Assembly: GCA_905210855.1 (NCBI GenBank)
Contig: CAJLYL010000007.1
Span: 1-32,331, forward strand
DNA: 32,331 nucleotides
DNA from: an uncultured Clostridia bacterium
GTDB taxonomy: Bacteria > Bacillota > Clostridia > UMGS1810
Direction: 5' to 3'
Positions 7,283-15,592 of this stretch are shown here, piece after piece. Numbering within the stretch: the stretch's first letter is position 1; each line of letters opens with the position of its first letter. Below the pieces are notes generated by a model, which saw only the letters and a program-made list of their open reading frames with translations, was not told the origin of the DNA and did not search any database. A program made the translations under genes and the position numbers.

Positions 7283-10200
7283 TTAACCCTTTCTTGTAGC
7301 CTTTGTGGTGCTCCGCGCCGTATGCGCCCAGTATGTCTTTAGGTTCTTTGCCTGCTGAATGTTCTCGCGCACGGAACTGCCCGAACTGCCGTGAATGACG
7401 ATTGACGAGTTGTCCGAGTAATCATAACTAACGGTTTTGTTTCCGCCGCTCCGCCTGTCTCGGCTGCTTTCGTTAAGTTCAATCTTGAGCGACGCATTAA
7501 AAGCATCTATCTTCGCCCTTATTTTCGAGAGTTGAGTATCCAGTTCCTCAACAAATGCACTGCCGAATTTCTCGGCGCTCACCGTGCCGGAAGTGAAGAA
7601 TCCCTCGGGTATCTCATAGCCTGCATCTCTGAGTTTGTCCGTCATGTACTTGTAACTGTCGTCAACAGCTTGCGTCATTTCGCTGTCGTACATCTGTGCC
7701 GAGGCTTTCTGCGCAAATTTGAATTTCTCGTCGTAAACGGATATATAATCCGCAAAGTCTTCATCATTCGCCGCGTTGAGCAGCTTCATGAACTCCTTAG
7801 CCTCTGTGGTATTCATGGAGTCAATCTCATCAAGCAGTGACTTTTGAATATCTTCGCCGAGACCCGATGAACCTAAACGACCGCGGAACGATGCAAGCAC
7901 ATCGTTGTATTCGCGCATGGTGTCGATGTCCTCGTGCAAATCCTTAAGACTGTAAAACTCTATCTTTTCATCGCCGAACTCAATAGTATTCTTCGTCAAC
8001 AGTCCGCTGCCGAAATTCATGAGTTTTTTATTGTAACTCTCTTGCTTTTTTGCTATCTCATCAAGCCTTTTGGACGCATAATCGGCAATATCGTCATAGA
8101 TTTTGCTGATATTTTTCTTCTCTTTCTCAACAAGTTTTTTCTGGTAGTCGTAAATCTTTTTGGTGTATTCAACCCAGTCTTTCGTGCCGGCGGCAAAGTA
8201 TCTGTCGCGGATTTCTTCAAGTTTTGTGTAGTATTCATCTTCGGTGATGACATCAAAGTCCTTGAGATATCCGAGTTTCTCACTCATTGCCTTGGCGGCT
8301 TTTACGGTTGCGTCGAAGTTCTCCTCAATACCTTTGGCGATACCCAAATCAAAGTATTTACCGATTTCCACACCGACACGGGATGGGGAGTGGATAGCAA
8401 GAGTATTATTCGCAGATGCAACTGCGATATTTGCCATATCAACCGACGCATCTTTTACGCAGCCGAGGTTATCGGATATTCCTTTTGCAAATCCCATAGG
8501 CACATATTGACCGACCGCCGACGCCATTACTCTTGACGGAGAGCGAATGCCTAACAAATCGCGCGCCCATTGCGGAACCATGCCGACCAACTTTGATATT
8601 GCCGACTGGACATTAACTTGTTTACCGTTAATGCCTGTGACCATTCCGTCAACTACCTGTCCGCCGACCTTTTGATACTCAATGCCCATTTCATTTGCGT
8701 GTTTTACGGCATCATCAAGCTGTTGTTTGTTGAATGAATTTGCATTTTTATTGTAGTTGTCCTGTGCAGCCGCGGCGGACATTACAGCCTCGGCAAATTT
8801 TTGCCCGACAGCTTGTTTCTGCTGTTCCGCGCTCTTCGTTGCGGCATCGGCAACTGCGGCATAGTCCTCGGCTCTTTTCATCAGAATGTCTGATACTTTA
8901 TCATAATTGCCGGAAATAACAGCCGCCTGAGCTTCTTCATATCTTGATATGTCAACGCTGTACTGCTGCACAGTCTCGCTTGCGTCATCATATGATTTTT
9001 GCAGCTTTTTGAGTTCTCCCTCAACTTGCCACATATGATACATTGCCGCCGAACTTCCGCTTTCGTTGAAATTGGCTTGTGCCTGTGCATATTCCTCTTG
9101 TTTTTGCGTTAATTCAGCCAAAGTGCTGCTTTGCGCCTTTTGTGCCTCAGTCACATTCTGTATGGCAGTCTTATATTCTTCCTCGTGAGCGTCAAGCATT
9201 ATGCTTGCGCGCTTTTTTGCAATCAATTCATCTATCTGACTGCAAAGTCCCTGATATCCGATAATCTGATTCTGTGACATCTGATATTCAGTACCGAGTG
9301 CTGAGTTTAATTCTCCGAGTATAAACTCTGCACGCGCGCGGTCTTTTTCCTGTACATATCCGCTTGCATCTGCAAGTGACCTCAATTCGTTTGCAAGAGT
9401 TTGTATATATTCGGTCTGTGCCATATTGCTGAGCATTTGCGAATCTGTCGATGTTTTCAATTCGTCATATGCCTGTTTTTCCTCAAGCACCTTTTCTGTC
9501 AGCAGCTCAGCCTCGTTTTTTTGCTCATTCATTTTTGAACTGAGCAAAATAACTCCGGCGGTGAGAGCTGCCACACCGGCAATGGCTATGCCGACAGGGT
9601 TAGCCGCCCACGCGGCAGACATTGCTGCCGTTGCTTTTGCTGTCAACATCTTTGCAGCAGTTAATAGTGTAATTTTGCCGGTAAGCAATCCGGCAGCGAT
9701 TTGCATTGTTGTCAGCTGCCCTGTGTAGAGAATACCGCTCGCTGTTGCAGCCATAACTGCCGCGCCCCACGCATCAACAGCAATGCTTGCGGTGGTAATT
9801 GTCTTTGTTACGGCAGACGCGACCTGAAACCCTTTAATGCTGACAACTGCTGCACCCGATAGTGTAGCAATTGTTTTGAAATTGTTACCTAAAAACCCAA
9901 GTGTATTAATCAACGGCGGCAGAGCCGCACCTGCAAGATTAACCACCGTGTCAGCCAGTCCGGCAAACAGTTTGCCGACATTCTCAATTGCCGGCTTTAA
10001 TTCTCCGCCCTTTATAGACCGTGTGAGTGCGGATATCTCCGCCGCTCCGCTCTTGACGCTCTCTTTCAGAGTGCCGCTTATGCTGTCATAAACAGCTATG
10101 CCGAGACCCTCGGCGGCAGATGCCGCAAGTGTGAGCTGTCCGGCAAGGTTGTCGTTCATGGTCTCCGCCATCTGCTCCGCAGCGCCGTCGCAGTCGGAGA

Positions 10201-11104
10201 GATAGCCGCTCAGGTCATCCCAACGGCTGCCGCAGTCATCAAGCAGTGCGGACGCCGCCGCAATTGTGCGCGTATCGAATATGTTACCCATGGCGGTCAT
10301 CTTGTCCGCCTCGGTGAGATTGTTGAGTGCTGCATTAAGATTTTTCAGCACTGTCTGCATCGGGATGAGATTTCCCTGTGCATCCGCCGTGTTAATGCCG
10401 AGCGCTTTCAACTCGTCCGCCGCGGTCTTGGTCGGCGTATACAGGTTTTTCAGCGTATTTCTCAGCGCTGTGCCGCCCTCACTGCCTTTAATACCCTTGT
10501 CGGCAAGTATGCCGAGAGCCGTGTTCATTTCCTCAACGCTCATGTTTGCAAGCTTGGCTTGTCCGCCTGCTATGAGCACCGCCTCGCCGAGCTGCTGAAC
10601 ACTCGTGTTAGATTTCGACGCTGCCATGGCAAGCTGGTCGGAGAAATTCGCCATGCTGTCGATTCCCAACCCCATGACCGCCATGCTGTCGGTCAAAAGG
10701 TCGGACGCATATGCAAGGTCCATTCCGCCTGCCGCGGCAAGGTTGAGCACCTGCGGCAGTGCCGCACAGCTTTCCTCTGCCGTGTATCCGGCAAGCGACA
10801 GATATTCGAGGGCGTTGGCAGCCTGTGTCGCGGTGAATTTTGTAGCTTCGCCCATCTCCTGCGCCTTGGCTTTGAGCATATCGTACTGCTCGCTGGTAGC
10901 CATAGAAATGGCGGATACGGACGACATAGCCTCCTCAAAATCCATGCCTGCCTTTGTTGCGGCGGCTATTCCGCCGGCAGCGGCAGCACCTACGGCGGCA
11001 AAGCCTTTAATCGCCGTGCCTTTGAGTTTTTCGACACCGCTTTCAAACTCTTTTGTGTCTATTTTGGTGTCGAATTTAATAGAGCCATCGTATTTTGCCA
11101 ACAT
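7283..11104 (-). CDS. Tail tape-measure protein
   Basis: The longest gene (1273 residues); it sets tail length and helps DNA ejection. Residues ~60-330 form a TP901-type tape-measure core (GEATKFTATQAANALEYLSLAGYT; ALGILADKGIKGSEGGTALRNTL). Several Ala/Gly-rich hydrophobic helices follow at ~380-520, then coiled-coil segments rich in Glu, Gln and Lys. Two repeated phrases, DLLGIRSPSRVM and LAIHSPSRVGVE, each followed by KGI, are typical of Clostridia tape measures. The start is the ATG at 11104, seven bases after AAAGGA. At tape-measure scaling this implies a long flexible siphovirus tail. Confidence 0.92.
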   Translation of the reverse strand: MLAKYDGSIKFDTKIDTKEFESGVEKLKGTAIKGFAAVGAAAAGGIAAATKAGMDFEEAMSSVSAISMATSEQYDMLKAKAQEMGEATKFTATQAANALEYLSLAGYTAEESCAALPQVLNLAAAGGMDLAYASDLLTDSMAVMGLGIDSMANFSDQLAMAASKSNTSVQQLGEAVLIAGGQAKLANMSVEEMNTALGILADKGIKGSEGGTALRNTLKNLYTPTKTAADELKALGINTADAQGNLIPMQTVLKNLNAALNNLTEADKMTAMGNIFDTRTIAAASALLDDCGSRWDDLSGYLSDCDGAAEQMAETMNDNLAGQLTLAASAAEGLGIAVYDSISGTLKESVKSGAAEISALTRSIKGGELKPAIENVGKLFAGLADTVVNLAGAALPPLINTLGFLGNNFKTIATLSGAAVVSIKGFQVASAVTKTITTASIAVDAWGAAVMAATASGILYTGQLTTMQIAAGLLTGKITLLTAAKMLTAKATAAMSAAWAANPVGIAIAGVAALTAGVILLSSKMNEQKNEAELLTEKVLEEKQAYDELKTSTDSQMLSNMAQTEYIQTLANELRSLADASGYVQEKDRARAEFILGELNSALGTEYQMSQNQIIGYQGLCSQIDELIAKKRASIMLDAHEEEYKTAIQNVTEAQKAQSSTLAELTQKQEEYAQAQANFNESGSSAAMYHMWQVEGELKKLQKSYDDASETVQQYSVDISRYEEAQAAVISGNYDKVSDILMKRAEDYAAVADAATKSAEQQKQAVGQKFAEAVMSAAAAQDNYNKNANSFNKQQLDDAVKHANEMGIEYQKVGGQVVDGMVTGINGKQVNVQSAISKLVGMVPQWARDLLGIRSPSRVMASAVGQYVPMGFAKGISDNLGCVKDASVDMANIAVASANNTLAIHSPSRVGVEIGKYFDLGIAKGIEENFDATVKAAKAMSEKLGYLKDFDVITEDEYYTKLEEIRDRYFAAGTKDWVEYTKKIYDYQKKLVEKEKKNISKIYDDIADYASKRLDEIAKKQESYNKKLMNFGSGLLTKNTIEFGDEKIEFYSLKDLHEDIDTMREYNDVLASFRGRLGSSGLGEDIQKSLLDEIDSMNTTEAKEFMKLLNAANDEDFADYISVYDEKFKFAQKASAQMYDSEMTQAVDDSYKYMTDKLRDAGYEIPEGFFTSGTVSAEKFGSAFVEELDTQLSKIRAKIDAFNASLKIELNESSRDRRSGGNKTVSYDYSDNSSIVIHGSSGSSVRENIQQAKNLKTYWAHTARSTTKATRKG

Positions 11105-11150
11105 CCTCACATCCTTTTATCTATGTTAATTCCGTCGGCACATCATGGCT

Positions 11151-11288
11151 CTACTCAGTTATTTTGATTTCAAATTCTTTTTTGCAGTGCCGCCCTTTGC
11201 ACCGCACATAAATCCCTTTGCACCGTGCAAAAGGTTTGTAGCGTATCGGCATTTTGTAGCCGCAGTAGGGGCACTCAACCTGCTTCAT
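11151..11288 (-). CDS. Com-like zinc-ribbon microprotein
   Basis: A 45-residue cysteine-rich protein between the chaperone and tape-measure genes. It begins MKQVECPYCGYKMPI and has Cys6, Cys9, Cys23, Cys30 and Cys35, enough for one zinc-binding knuckle, plus many Lys/Arg, suggesting nucleic-acid binding. It resembles the small Com protein of Mu, which there opens translation of mom; no mom gene is seen here. The ATG at 11288 lacks a well-spaced ribosome site; a GTG at 11312, immediately after the upstream AAGGGAG, would add eight residues. The gene is too short for usual ORF calling. Confidence 0.65.
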   Translation of the reverse strand: MKQVECPYCGYKMPIRYKPFARCKGIYVRCKGRHCKKEFEIKITE

Positions 11289-11316
11289 TTTTGTTATTTC
11301 AATCTTTCTCACTCCC

Positions 11317-11940
11317 TTACCAGAGCATATTTCCTAAATCGTTCTCCTTCTCCTGCTCCGTCCGCATATCCGGCAGAGCATAGATTTTCTTAAGCTTTGC
11401 ATAGTGCTTCTTGAGGTCTTTGTCTTTTATATCACTCAGCCTCATTGCCCTTATGCTCATTATCTCGCATATCTTTTCTTCCTTGCAGAGACTGTCAAAC
11501 AACGCCCTAAACGCCCACCAGTGAAATTTATCGGTGAGCAGATTAATGTTGTATTGACTTTTGAACGCGGCAAAAATATATTTGCCGTCAATATCCCAGT
11601 CGTAAATCCGCTTTTCTTTCCTCGGTTTTTCCTCATCTGCTTCCTCATCGGCGGCATCGTCTTTGTTTTTATCTTCGTTTTTTTCCATGCCCTCTCCGGC
11701 ACGGTAGAAATCAAACAATCCCTTGAGCGTGTCCTGCCATGTCGGGGGCAGTGTTAAAATGCCGTTTGAATCGCGCTTAAAACACATTTTAACGGCGTTT
11801 ATAAATACCGTTTCCGCATCTTCATTATCATTTCTGAATAGCTTTTCAAATCCTATCCATACGCGGAAATCTGTGTTTATAGGGTAATCCTTGCCGCAGA
11901 TGTTCACGCTCTCCGGCAGCTCTTTTGTCAGGTCAATCAT
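11317..11940 (-). CDS. Tail assembly chaperone, Gp15 family
   Basis: A 207-residue protein of the bacteriophage Gp15 family, starting MIDLTKELPESVNICGKDYPINTDFRVW, with a charged acidic/lysine linker at ~95-115 and a basic C-terminal half (HWWAFRALFDSL). Its place right upstream of the tape measure is that of the GT-type tail chaperone. It overlaps the preceding gene by ATGA, with GGAAGG seven bases before its ATG. It lies in the -1 frame relative to that gene, and a run of six A immediately precedes the junction, so ribosomal slippage could also make a fusion. Confidence 0.8.
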   Translation of the reverse strand: MIDLTKELPESVNICGKDYPINTDFRVWIGFEKLFRNDNEDAETVFINAVKMCFKRDSNGILTLPPTWQDTLKGLFDFYRAGEGMEKNEDKNKDDAADEEADEEKPRKEKRIYDWDIDGKYIFAAFKSQYNINLLTDKFHWWAFRALFDSLCKEEKICEIMSIRAMRLSDIKDKDLKKHYAKLKKIYALPDMRTEQEKENDLGNMLW

Positions 11941-12317
11941 TTTTTAACCTTCCGCAGCTGCGCACGGTTAAGCCTATATGATTCCTGTTCGCTTCTCTTT
12001 TTTGCCTCGTATTCGTTGAGTGCCGTCATAATGTACACTGCAATGTCTACGCAGTCATGCAGATTCGCGGCTCTGCCGTTGAATATCTCACTTGCCGCAC
12101 CCTCACCGAATGCCGAGTCAAGTCTTGAACAAAATCCGCATATCTGCTCCTCTAACTCCGTGCGCTCCGCCTTGCCGGCAAGAACCTTTTCGGAGAATTT
12201 AACAAGCTCGTTATGCGCATTGATGATGTCAATTTTAATCATCTCCGCATCGCCGCCGAGTTTGACTCCGGCAATGTCAACTTCAAATTCTGTTGTTGAA
12301 AATTCAAATCTTTTCAT
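11937..12317 (-). CDS. Tail assembly chaperone (G-like)
   Basis: A 126-residue protein starting MKRFEFSTTEFEVDIAGVK. Its position between the major tail protein and Gp15 and its alpha-helical, charged composition fit the first member of a tail chaperone pair. The start is the ATG at 12317, eight bases after AAAGGAG. The last codons read AAG GTT AAA AAA TGA, overlapping the start of Gp15. The family label is by context and general resemblance. Confidence 0.6.
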   Translation of the reverse strand: MKRFEFSTTEFEVDIAGVKLGGDAEMIKIDIINAHNELVKFSEKVLAGKAERTELEEQICGFCSRLDSAFGEGAASEIFNGRAANLHDCVDIAVYIMTALNEYEAKKRSEQESYRLNRAQLRKVKK

Positions 12318-12353
12318 AGTTACAACTCCTTTTGTTTTCACAAACTTTATTTT

Positions 12354-12438
12354 GGTACAGGGCGCGTATTATGGTTTTGACAAGCGATAGCAGCGCAAGT
12401 ATGCGTGTCTTGGCAAAACATAATACACGCCCTGTACC
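12354..12438. repeat. Long imperfect hairpin after the major tail protein gene
   Basis: GGTACAGGGCG (12354-12364) pairs perfectly with CGCCCTGTACC (12428-12438). Pairing continues inward through GTATTAT/ATAATAC and TTTTG/CAAAA to CAAG/CTTG, about 27 pairs with single mismatches or bulges and a ~24-nt loop. It begins 20 nt downstream of the tail-protein stop and has no U-tract, so it is not a standard terminator. A transcript-stabilising or processing hairpin, or a relic of a mobile palindrome, fits better. Confidence 0.7.
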
Positions 12439-12457
12439 TGCGCCGCCTTTTCTGCCT

Positions 12458-12952
12458 TTATTCCGCCTCTGTGAATGTGCAGGTCATCCATCCGTCCGTA
12501 GATGTCGCAGTGCCCTCTATGGGCGAACTCTTGCTTTTGAACTCCGCACTGTAACCGTAGTGGTCGGTGTCCGAACCCTCGTCACCCGGCACTACGGAGA
12601 ATTTTCTCTTTCGTGCCGCAAAGTGTCCTGCTTTGCCTGTCGCAGCCTTTGTAAGGTCAACTATGACTATGTCACGCACCGCAGCGTCACCGGTCATCTC
12701 CTTGTCGAATATCTCTGCTATGTCGTCATGCACGGGATTATCCGTATGCTGGTCGAGCGCCACGCTCACCGTCGGCGCATAGCCGATTACATCCGACTCC
12801 TCAAAATCCTCGTCCACATACTGTCTGGAGTATTCCACAGGGTTCTTGCTCTGCGAAATCTCGGTAAACTGTTTCATTCTGTGATATGTGGTCGTTCCGT
12901 CTTTCGTGACGCCGTAGAATGCTACTTTGTCACTTCTCTTTACCATTACCAT
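12458..12952 (-). CDS. Major tail (tube) protein
   Basis: A 164-residue protein between the tail-completion gene and the chaperones, the usual place for the tube protein. It begins MVMVKRSDKVAFYGV and contains YSRQYVDEDFEESDVIGYAPTV and KRKFSVVPGDEG, similar to tail-tube proteins of Clostridia siphophages. AAGGAGG lies eight bases before ATG 12952. It is the only structural gene flanked by long hairpins on both sides (12987-13058 and 12354-12438), which may set its high expression apart from its neighbours. Confidence 0.75.
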   Translation of the reverse strand: MVMVKRSDKVAFYGVTKDGTTTYHRMKQFTEISQSKNPVEYSRQYVDEDFEESDVIGYAPTVSVALDQHTDNPVHDDIAEIFDKEMTGDAAVRDIVIVDLTKAATGKAGHFAARKRKFSVVPGDEGSDTDHYGYSAEFKSKSSPIEGTATSTDGWMTCTFTEAE

Positions 12953-12986
12953 GTCGTTTTCCTCCTTGTTTTTTGGCGTAACCGTG

Positions 12987-13058
12987 TGTGTTTTCATTCC
13001 GACCGAGCGAGTTCAGCGCCACTGCACTGCTGTCCGAGCGAATCGGAATTAAAACACA
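12987..13058. repeat. Long hairpin before the major tail protein gene
   Basis: TGTGTTTTCATTCCGA (12987-13002) pairs with TCGGAATTAAAACACA (13043-13058): 15 of 16 positions match, with a 40-nt loop. In the minus-strand transcript it sits about 20 nt upstream of the ribosome site of the major tail gene. Confidence 0.65.
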
Positions 13059-13074
13059 TACGGGTTCCGCCTTG

Positions 13075-13491
13075 TTATTCCTTTTCATACAGCAATCTTA
13101 ACTGTATCTGATACCTTGCAGTTTTAAGGTCTGTCTTAAACTGATATCCGCTTGAGAGCACCTCCCAGCCGACAGGCTCAAGACCGTCAACAAGCATCGG
13201 GAATGTGCGTTTTTCGTCGCATTCCTCTATCCAGTCATAGAATTTTTCATAAAACTCCGCGGTTTTTAACTGCTCCCTTGTGTCCGCATCAAAATATTCT
13301 CTGGTAGCGAACACGAACACAAACTGCCTCAGACTGCCGCCGTCGGGATACTTGCGCACAATGCGTCCCGTCGGCGATGCCTCAATGCAGCATGATGTCG
13401 GTTTTTCGCCCAGGCAGTCAAGCTTGAGCTTTTTGCCGACAAGCAGTGGACAGTTGTTTTCAAAGAATTTTTTGATTGACTCTTCTATCAT
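13075..13491 (-). CDS. Tail completion / minor structural protein
   Basis: A 138-residue protein starting MIEESIKKFFENNCPLL, with RIVRKYPDGGSLRQFVFVFATREYF and LEPVGWEVLSSGYQFKTD. Size, motifs and position (after the HK97 gp10-like gene, before the tube protein) match tail-terminator or minor-capsid proteins of Gram-positive siphophages that join tail to head. Ribosome site GGGAGG is six bases before ATG 13491; an ATGA overlap couples it to the preceding gene. Confidence 0.65.
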   Translation of the reverse strand: MIEESIKKFFENNCPLLVGKKLKLDCLGEKPTSCCIEASPTGRIVRKYPDGGSLRQFVFVFATREYFDADTREQLKTAEFYEKFYDWIEECDEKRTFPMLVDGLEPVGWEVLSSGYQFKTDLKTARYQIQLRLLYEKE

Positions 13492-13829
13492 TTCTTACCT
13501 CCCGTTATTCGCCGCGCACCGTCCAAAATGGCGTCCTTGTGGTCTGCCTTCATGCGCTCAAAATAATTCGGACCTCTCAGTCCGTTGTTGCGAGCAATTT
13601 TTAATCTTTTGTGCGCATACGGCGTGTTTACGACCACTTCGCCGCTGCCTATCTCCGTGCCGGTTTTCATGGATTCCACCATGACACCTGTCAGAAAAGG
13701 CATATACGGCTCCATGCAGCGCATTACTTCGCTGTCCACGAAAACCTGCGCCTCGCCGAGCAAACCTCTGTCACGCATCAGCTCTTCGGTCGGGCGCATT
13801 TCAAACTTAACGCCTACATTCTTGCTCAT
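13488..13829 (-). CDS. HK97 gp10-like / minor capsid protein
   Basis: A 113-residue protein of the gp10-like head-tail joining group: MPFLTGVMVESMKTGTEIGSG followed by VVVNTPYAHKRL and PNYFERMKADHKDAIL are typical of the family's central and C-terminal parts. It overlaps neighbours at both ends by ATGA, with GGAGG eleven bases before its start. It probably takes part in the neck or tail completion. Confidence 0.7.
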   Translation of the reverse strand: MSKNVGVKFEMRPTEELMRDRGLLGEAQVFVDSEVMRCMEPYMPFLTGVMVESMKTGTEIGSGEVVVNTPYAHKRLKIARNNGLRGPNYFERMKADHKDAILDGARRITGGKK

Positions 13830-14134
13830 ACGGCATCAATCCTCCAGTGCGGCGACGTGCATTTGCGGTTGTCGCAAAAGGCAACCACCTTGAGACATTC
13901 GCCCTTGGATATGCTGCCCTCTGCAATACCGATGTAAATGTAATCATCCGTGGATATGTCAATCGTTGAGGTCGTCGGAATCCGCACCTTGCAGGTGTTT
14001 CCGTGCACAAATCCGCCGTCTGACACGTCTGTGCGCGTCTCGTTGTAGATGTGTGCAGCGTAAAATACCGTCGGCGCGTATTCTTCCGTCTCCTCGTTCC
14101 AATGCCATACCGTCACGGCTCCGTTTACCGTCAT
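13826..14134 (-). CDS. Head-closure / neck protein
   Basis: A 102-residue, beta-rich protein (MTVNGAVTVWHWNEETEEYAP, later DYIYIGIAEG and CLKVVAFCDNRK). Placed between the gp6-like connector and the gp10-like protein, it takes the position of the head-tail stopper. The start is the ATG at 14134, preceded by GGGGGTGA overlapping the upstream stop region; the open frame extends 30 codons further without a ribosome site. The assignment is mainly by order. Confidence 0.55.
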   Translation of the reverse strand: MTVNGAVTVWHWNEETEEYAPTVFYAAHIYNETRTDVSDGGFVHGNTCKVRIPTTSTIDISTDDYIYIGIAEGSISKGECLKVVAFCDNRKCTSPHWRIDAV

Positions 14135-14138
14135 ATCG

Positions 14139-14477
14139 TCACCCCCGATAGAGCAACCCTGTGCCGGTAAGCCAACGCTCGGCAATGCCCTGTGCCTCAG
14201 TCTCTGCACCTTTTGCGGTGTCAAAGCTGACGGAATATCCGTCCGTTGTTTCGGATGTTATTCCGCGCCGTGCGTCATGCGCACATATACACTCGGCTAT
14301 GTCACAGCAGGCGTTTTTAACCTCCTCAGGGTAGGGTTCGCTCGGTTTGTGGCGGATGATGGTGTTGAGATAGGCGCTTGCCTGTCTCAGATAAAAAGTC
14401 CGCTCACTTTCCGCGATTTTCGGCGCTCTTCCACCGCAATACTCGGTGTAGTAGCTTTCATCGGCGTATATTATCAT
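14139..14477 (-). CDS. Head-tail connector, gp6-like
   Basis: A 112-residue helical protein (YLRQASAYLNTIIRHKP; VKNACCDIAECICAHDARR; EAQGIAERWLTGTGLLYRG). These are the marks of the gp6/gp15-type adaptor that binds below the portal: short helices, a Cys/Ala-rich helix and a C-terminal WL.GTGL motif. The ribosome site is weak (AGGTG ~10 bases upstream of ATG 14477). It follows the major capsid gene. Confidence 0.75.
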   Translation of the reverse strand: MIIYADESYYTEYCGGRAPKIAESERTFYLRQASAYLNTIIRHKPSEPYPEEVKNACCDIAECICAHDARRGITSETTDGYSVSFDTAKGAETEAQGIAERWLTGTGLLYRG

Positions 14478-14498
14478 GTGGCAAGCACCTGCCTTTCC

Positions 14499-15578
14499 TT
14501 ACGCCTTGGGCACTGCGTTTGCGTAGCCGACAGCGACAATCTTGCTGTCGGAATCCACCTCCGCAACTTCGATTATGTCGCCGCTCTTAGCCGCAATCGC
14601 GGTAGTGCCCGATGTCAGTGCCGTCCAGTCGGTCACTGCATCGCCGTATTTTGCTCTGTTCGCACCGGCTATTCTGTAATACAGGCTGCCGGTGTTGCCT
14701 GTCACGGTTGCTATCGTGTTGCCCTTGGTGCCGCCCTCGGCACAGGTTACCGCAAGCACGCTCGGCGAATATACCGCACGGAATGCCGCAGAGCGGAGTA
14801 CCTTGTGCGCATACACCTGTCTGCCCTGAACAGCGGACGCGCCTATATATTTGCCGCTTGCCGACAAATCTTGTACATGGACGGGCACGGACCATTCCTT
14901 AACCCTCGTAGCGAATCTCGGGTGACCGGCAAGCATCTGCAGATTCGCCGTGCTGTCATTCCACAGAATAACATTGAATCCGGCAATCTTGCCGATTGCT
15001 CCGGTCTCCTTGTATTTGTCGCCGAGATTGGATGCCGCGGTAAACTCCGGCGATGTGAGGATGAGTGCCTCACAGTCGGGAGTGACAAGCAAAAATCTCT
15101 TGCCGTCGTCCGGAATATTCGCCTTGTTGAGCGCCTTGCGCACATTGACGATGTTTGCATACACATTGTCCTTTGTAAGCGCCGCAATGCCCATTGTAGG
15201 TGCGGCAGCCAACAGCACCGTGCCGCCGTCCTTGTCAATCTGCAGGGCAAGCGAATAACCGCCGCTGTCCAGTCTGTCGGCAACAAGGTTGTCGGGTACG
15301 GCTGCGCTGTCGTAGCCGTCTATGATTTCATTCATGGCCTTGTCTTTGTCTATGAGTATTGTCTCATAACCCGTGCTTGAGGCAGTGCCGGCAATGCCGT
15401 TTGCCTTGTCATAGTCGGAAACGACCACCTCTGTGTCCCTCACGGGAACCTTAACCGCTCCGGCGGTCGGTTTGCCCTCGTAATCGTTGTTGAATACTAC
15501 ACCGTCTTTGAGTACAAGTTCCTGGCGTATCTTAGCGTTGACGAGCGCCGAATATCTTTCCTGTGCTTCATGTGCCAT
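14499..15578 (-). CDS. Major capsid protein with C-terminal Ig-like domain
   Basis: A 359-residue capsid protein. Residues ~1-275 look like an HK97-type shell protein of the Gram-positive phage kind (MAHEAQERYSALVNAKIRQE; KAMNEIIDGYDSAAVPDNL; FLLVTPDCEALILTSPEFT; VLWND-type strand). Residues ~275-359 (SPSVLAVTCAEGGTKGNTIA, YYRIAGANRAKYGDAV, IAAKSGDIIEVAEVD) form an additional beta-rich domain, probably exposed on the capsid surface and able to bind carbohydrate or stabilise the shell. AAGGAGG precedes ATG 15578. It is preceded by the scaffold gene. Confidence 0.88.
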   Translation of the reverse strand: MAHEAQERYSALVNAKIRQELVLKDGVVFNNDYEGKPTAGAVKVPVRDTEVVVSDYDKANGIAGTASSTGYETILIDKDKAMNEIIDGYDSAAVPDNLVADRLDSGGYSLALQIDKDGGTVLLAAAPTMGIAALTKDNVYANIVNVRKALNKANIPDDGKRFLLVTPDCEALILTSPEFTAASNLGDKYKETGAIGKIAGFNVILWNDSTANLQMLAGHPRFATRVKEWSVPVHVQDLSASGKYIGASAVQGRQVYAHKVLRSAAFRAVYSPSVLAVTCAEGGTKGNTIATVTGNTGSLYYRIAGANRAKYGDAVTDWTALTSGTTAIAAKSGDIIEVAEVDSDSKIVAVGYANAVPKA

Positions 15579-15592
15579 CTTAAAATTCCTCC

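Noticed and set aside
10559..11167. Large plus-strand ORF opposite the tape measure
   Set aside because: Cys/His/Arg-rich shadow of a highly repetitive coding frame.
14277..15380. 367-codon plus-strand ORF opposite the major capsid gene
   Set aside because: The minus frame is a recognisable capsid protein; the plus frame has no recognisable domain or ribosome site.
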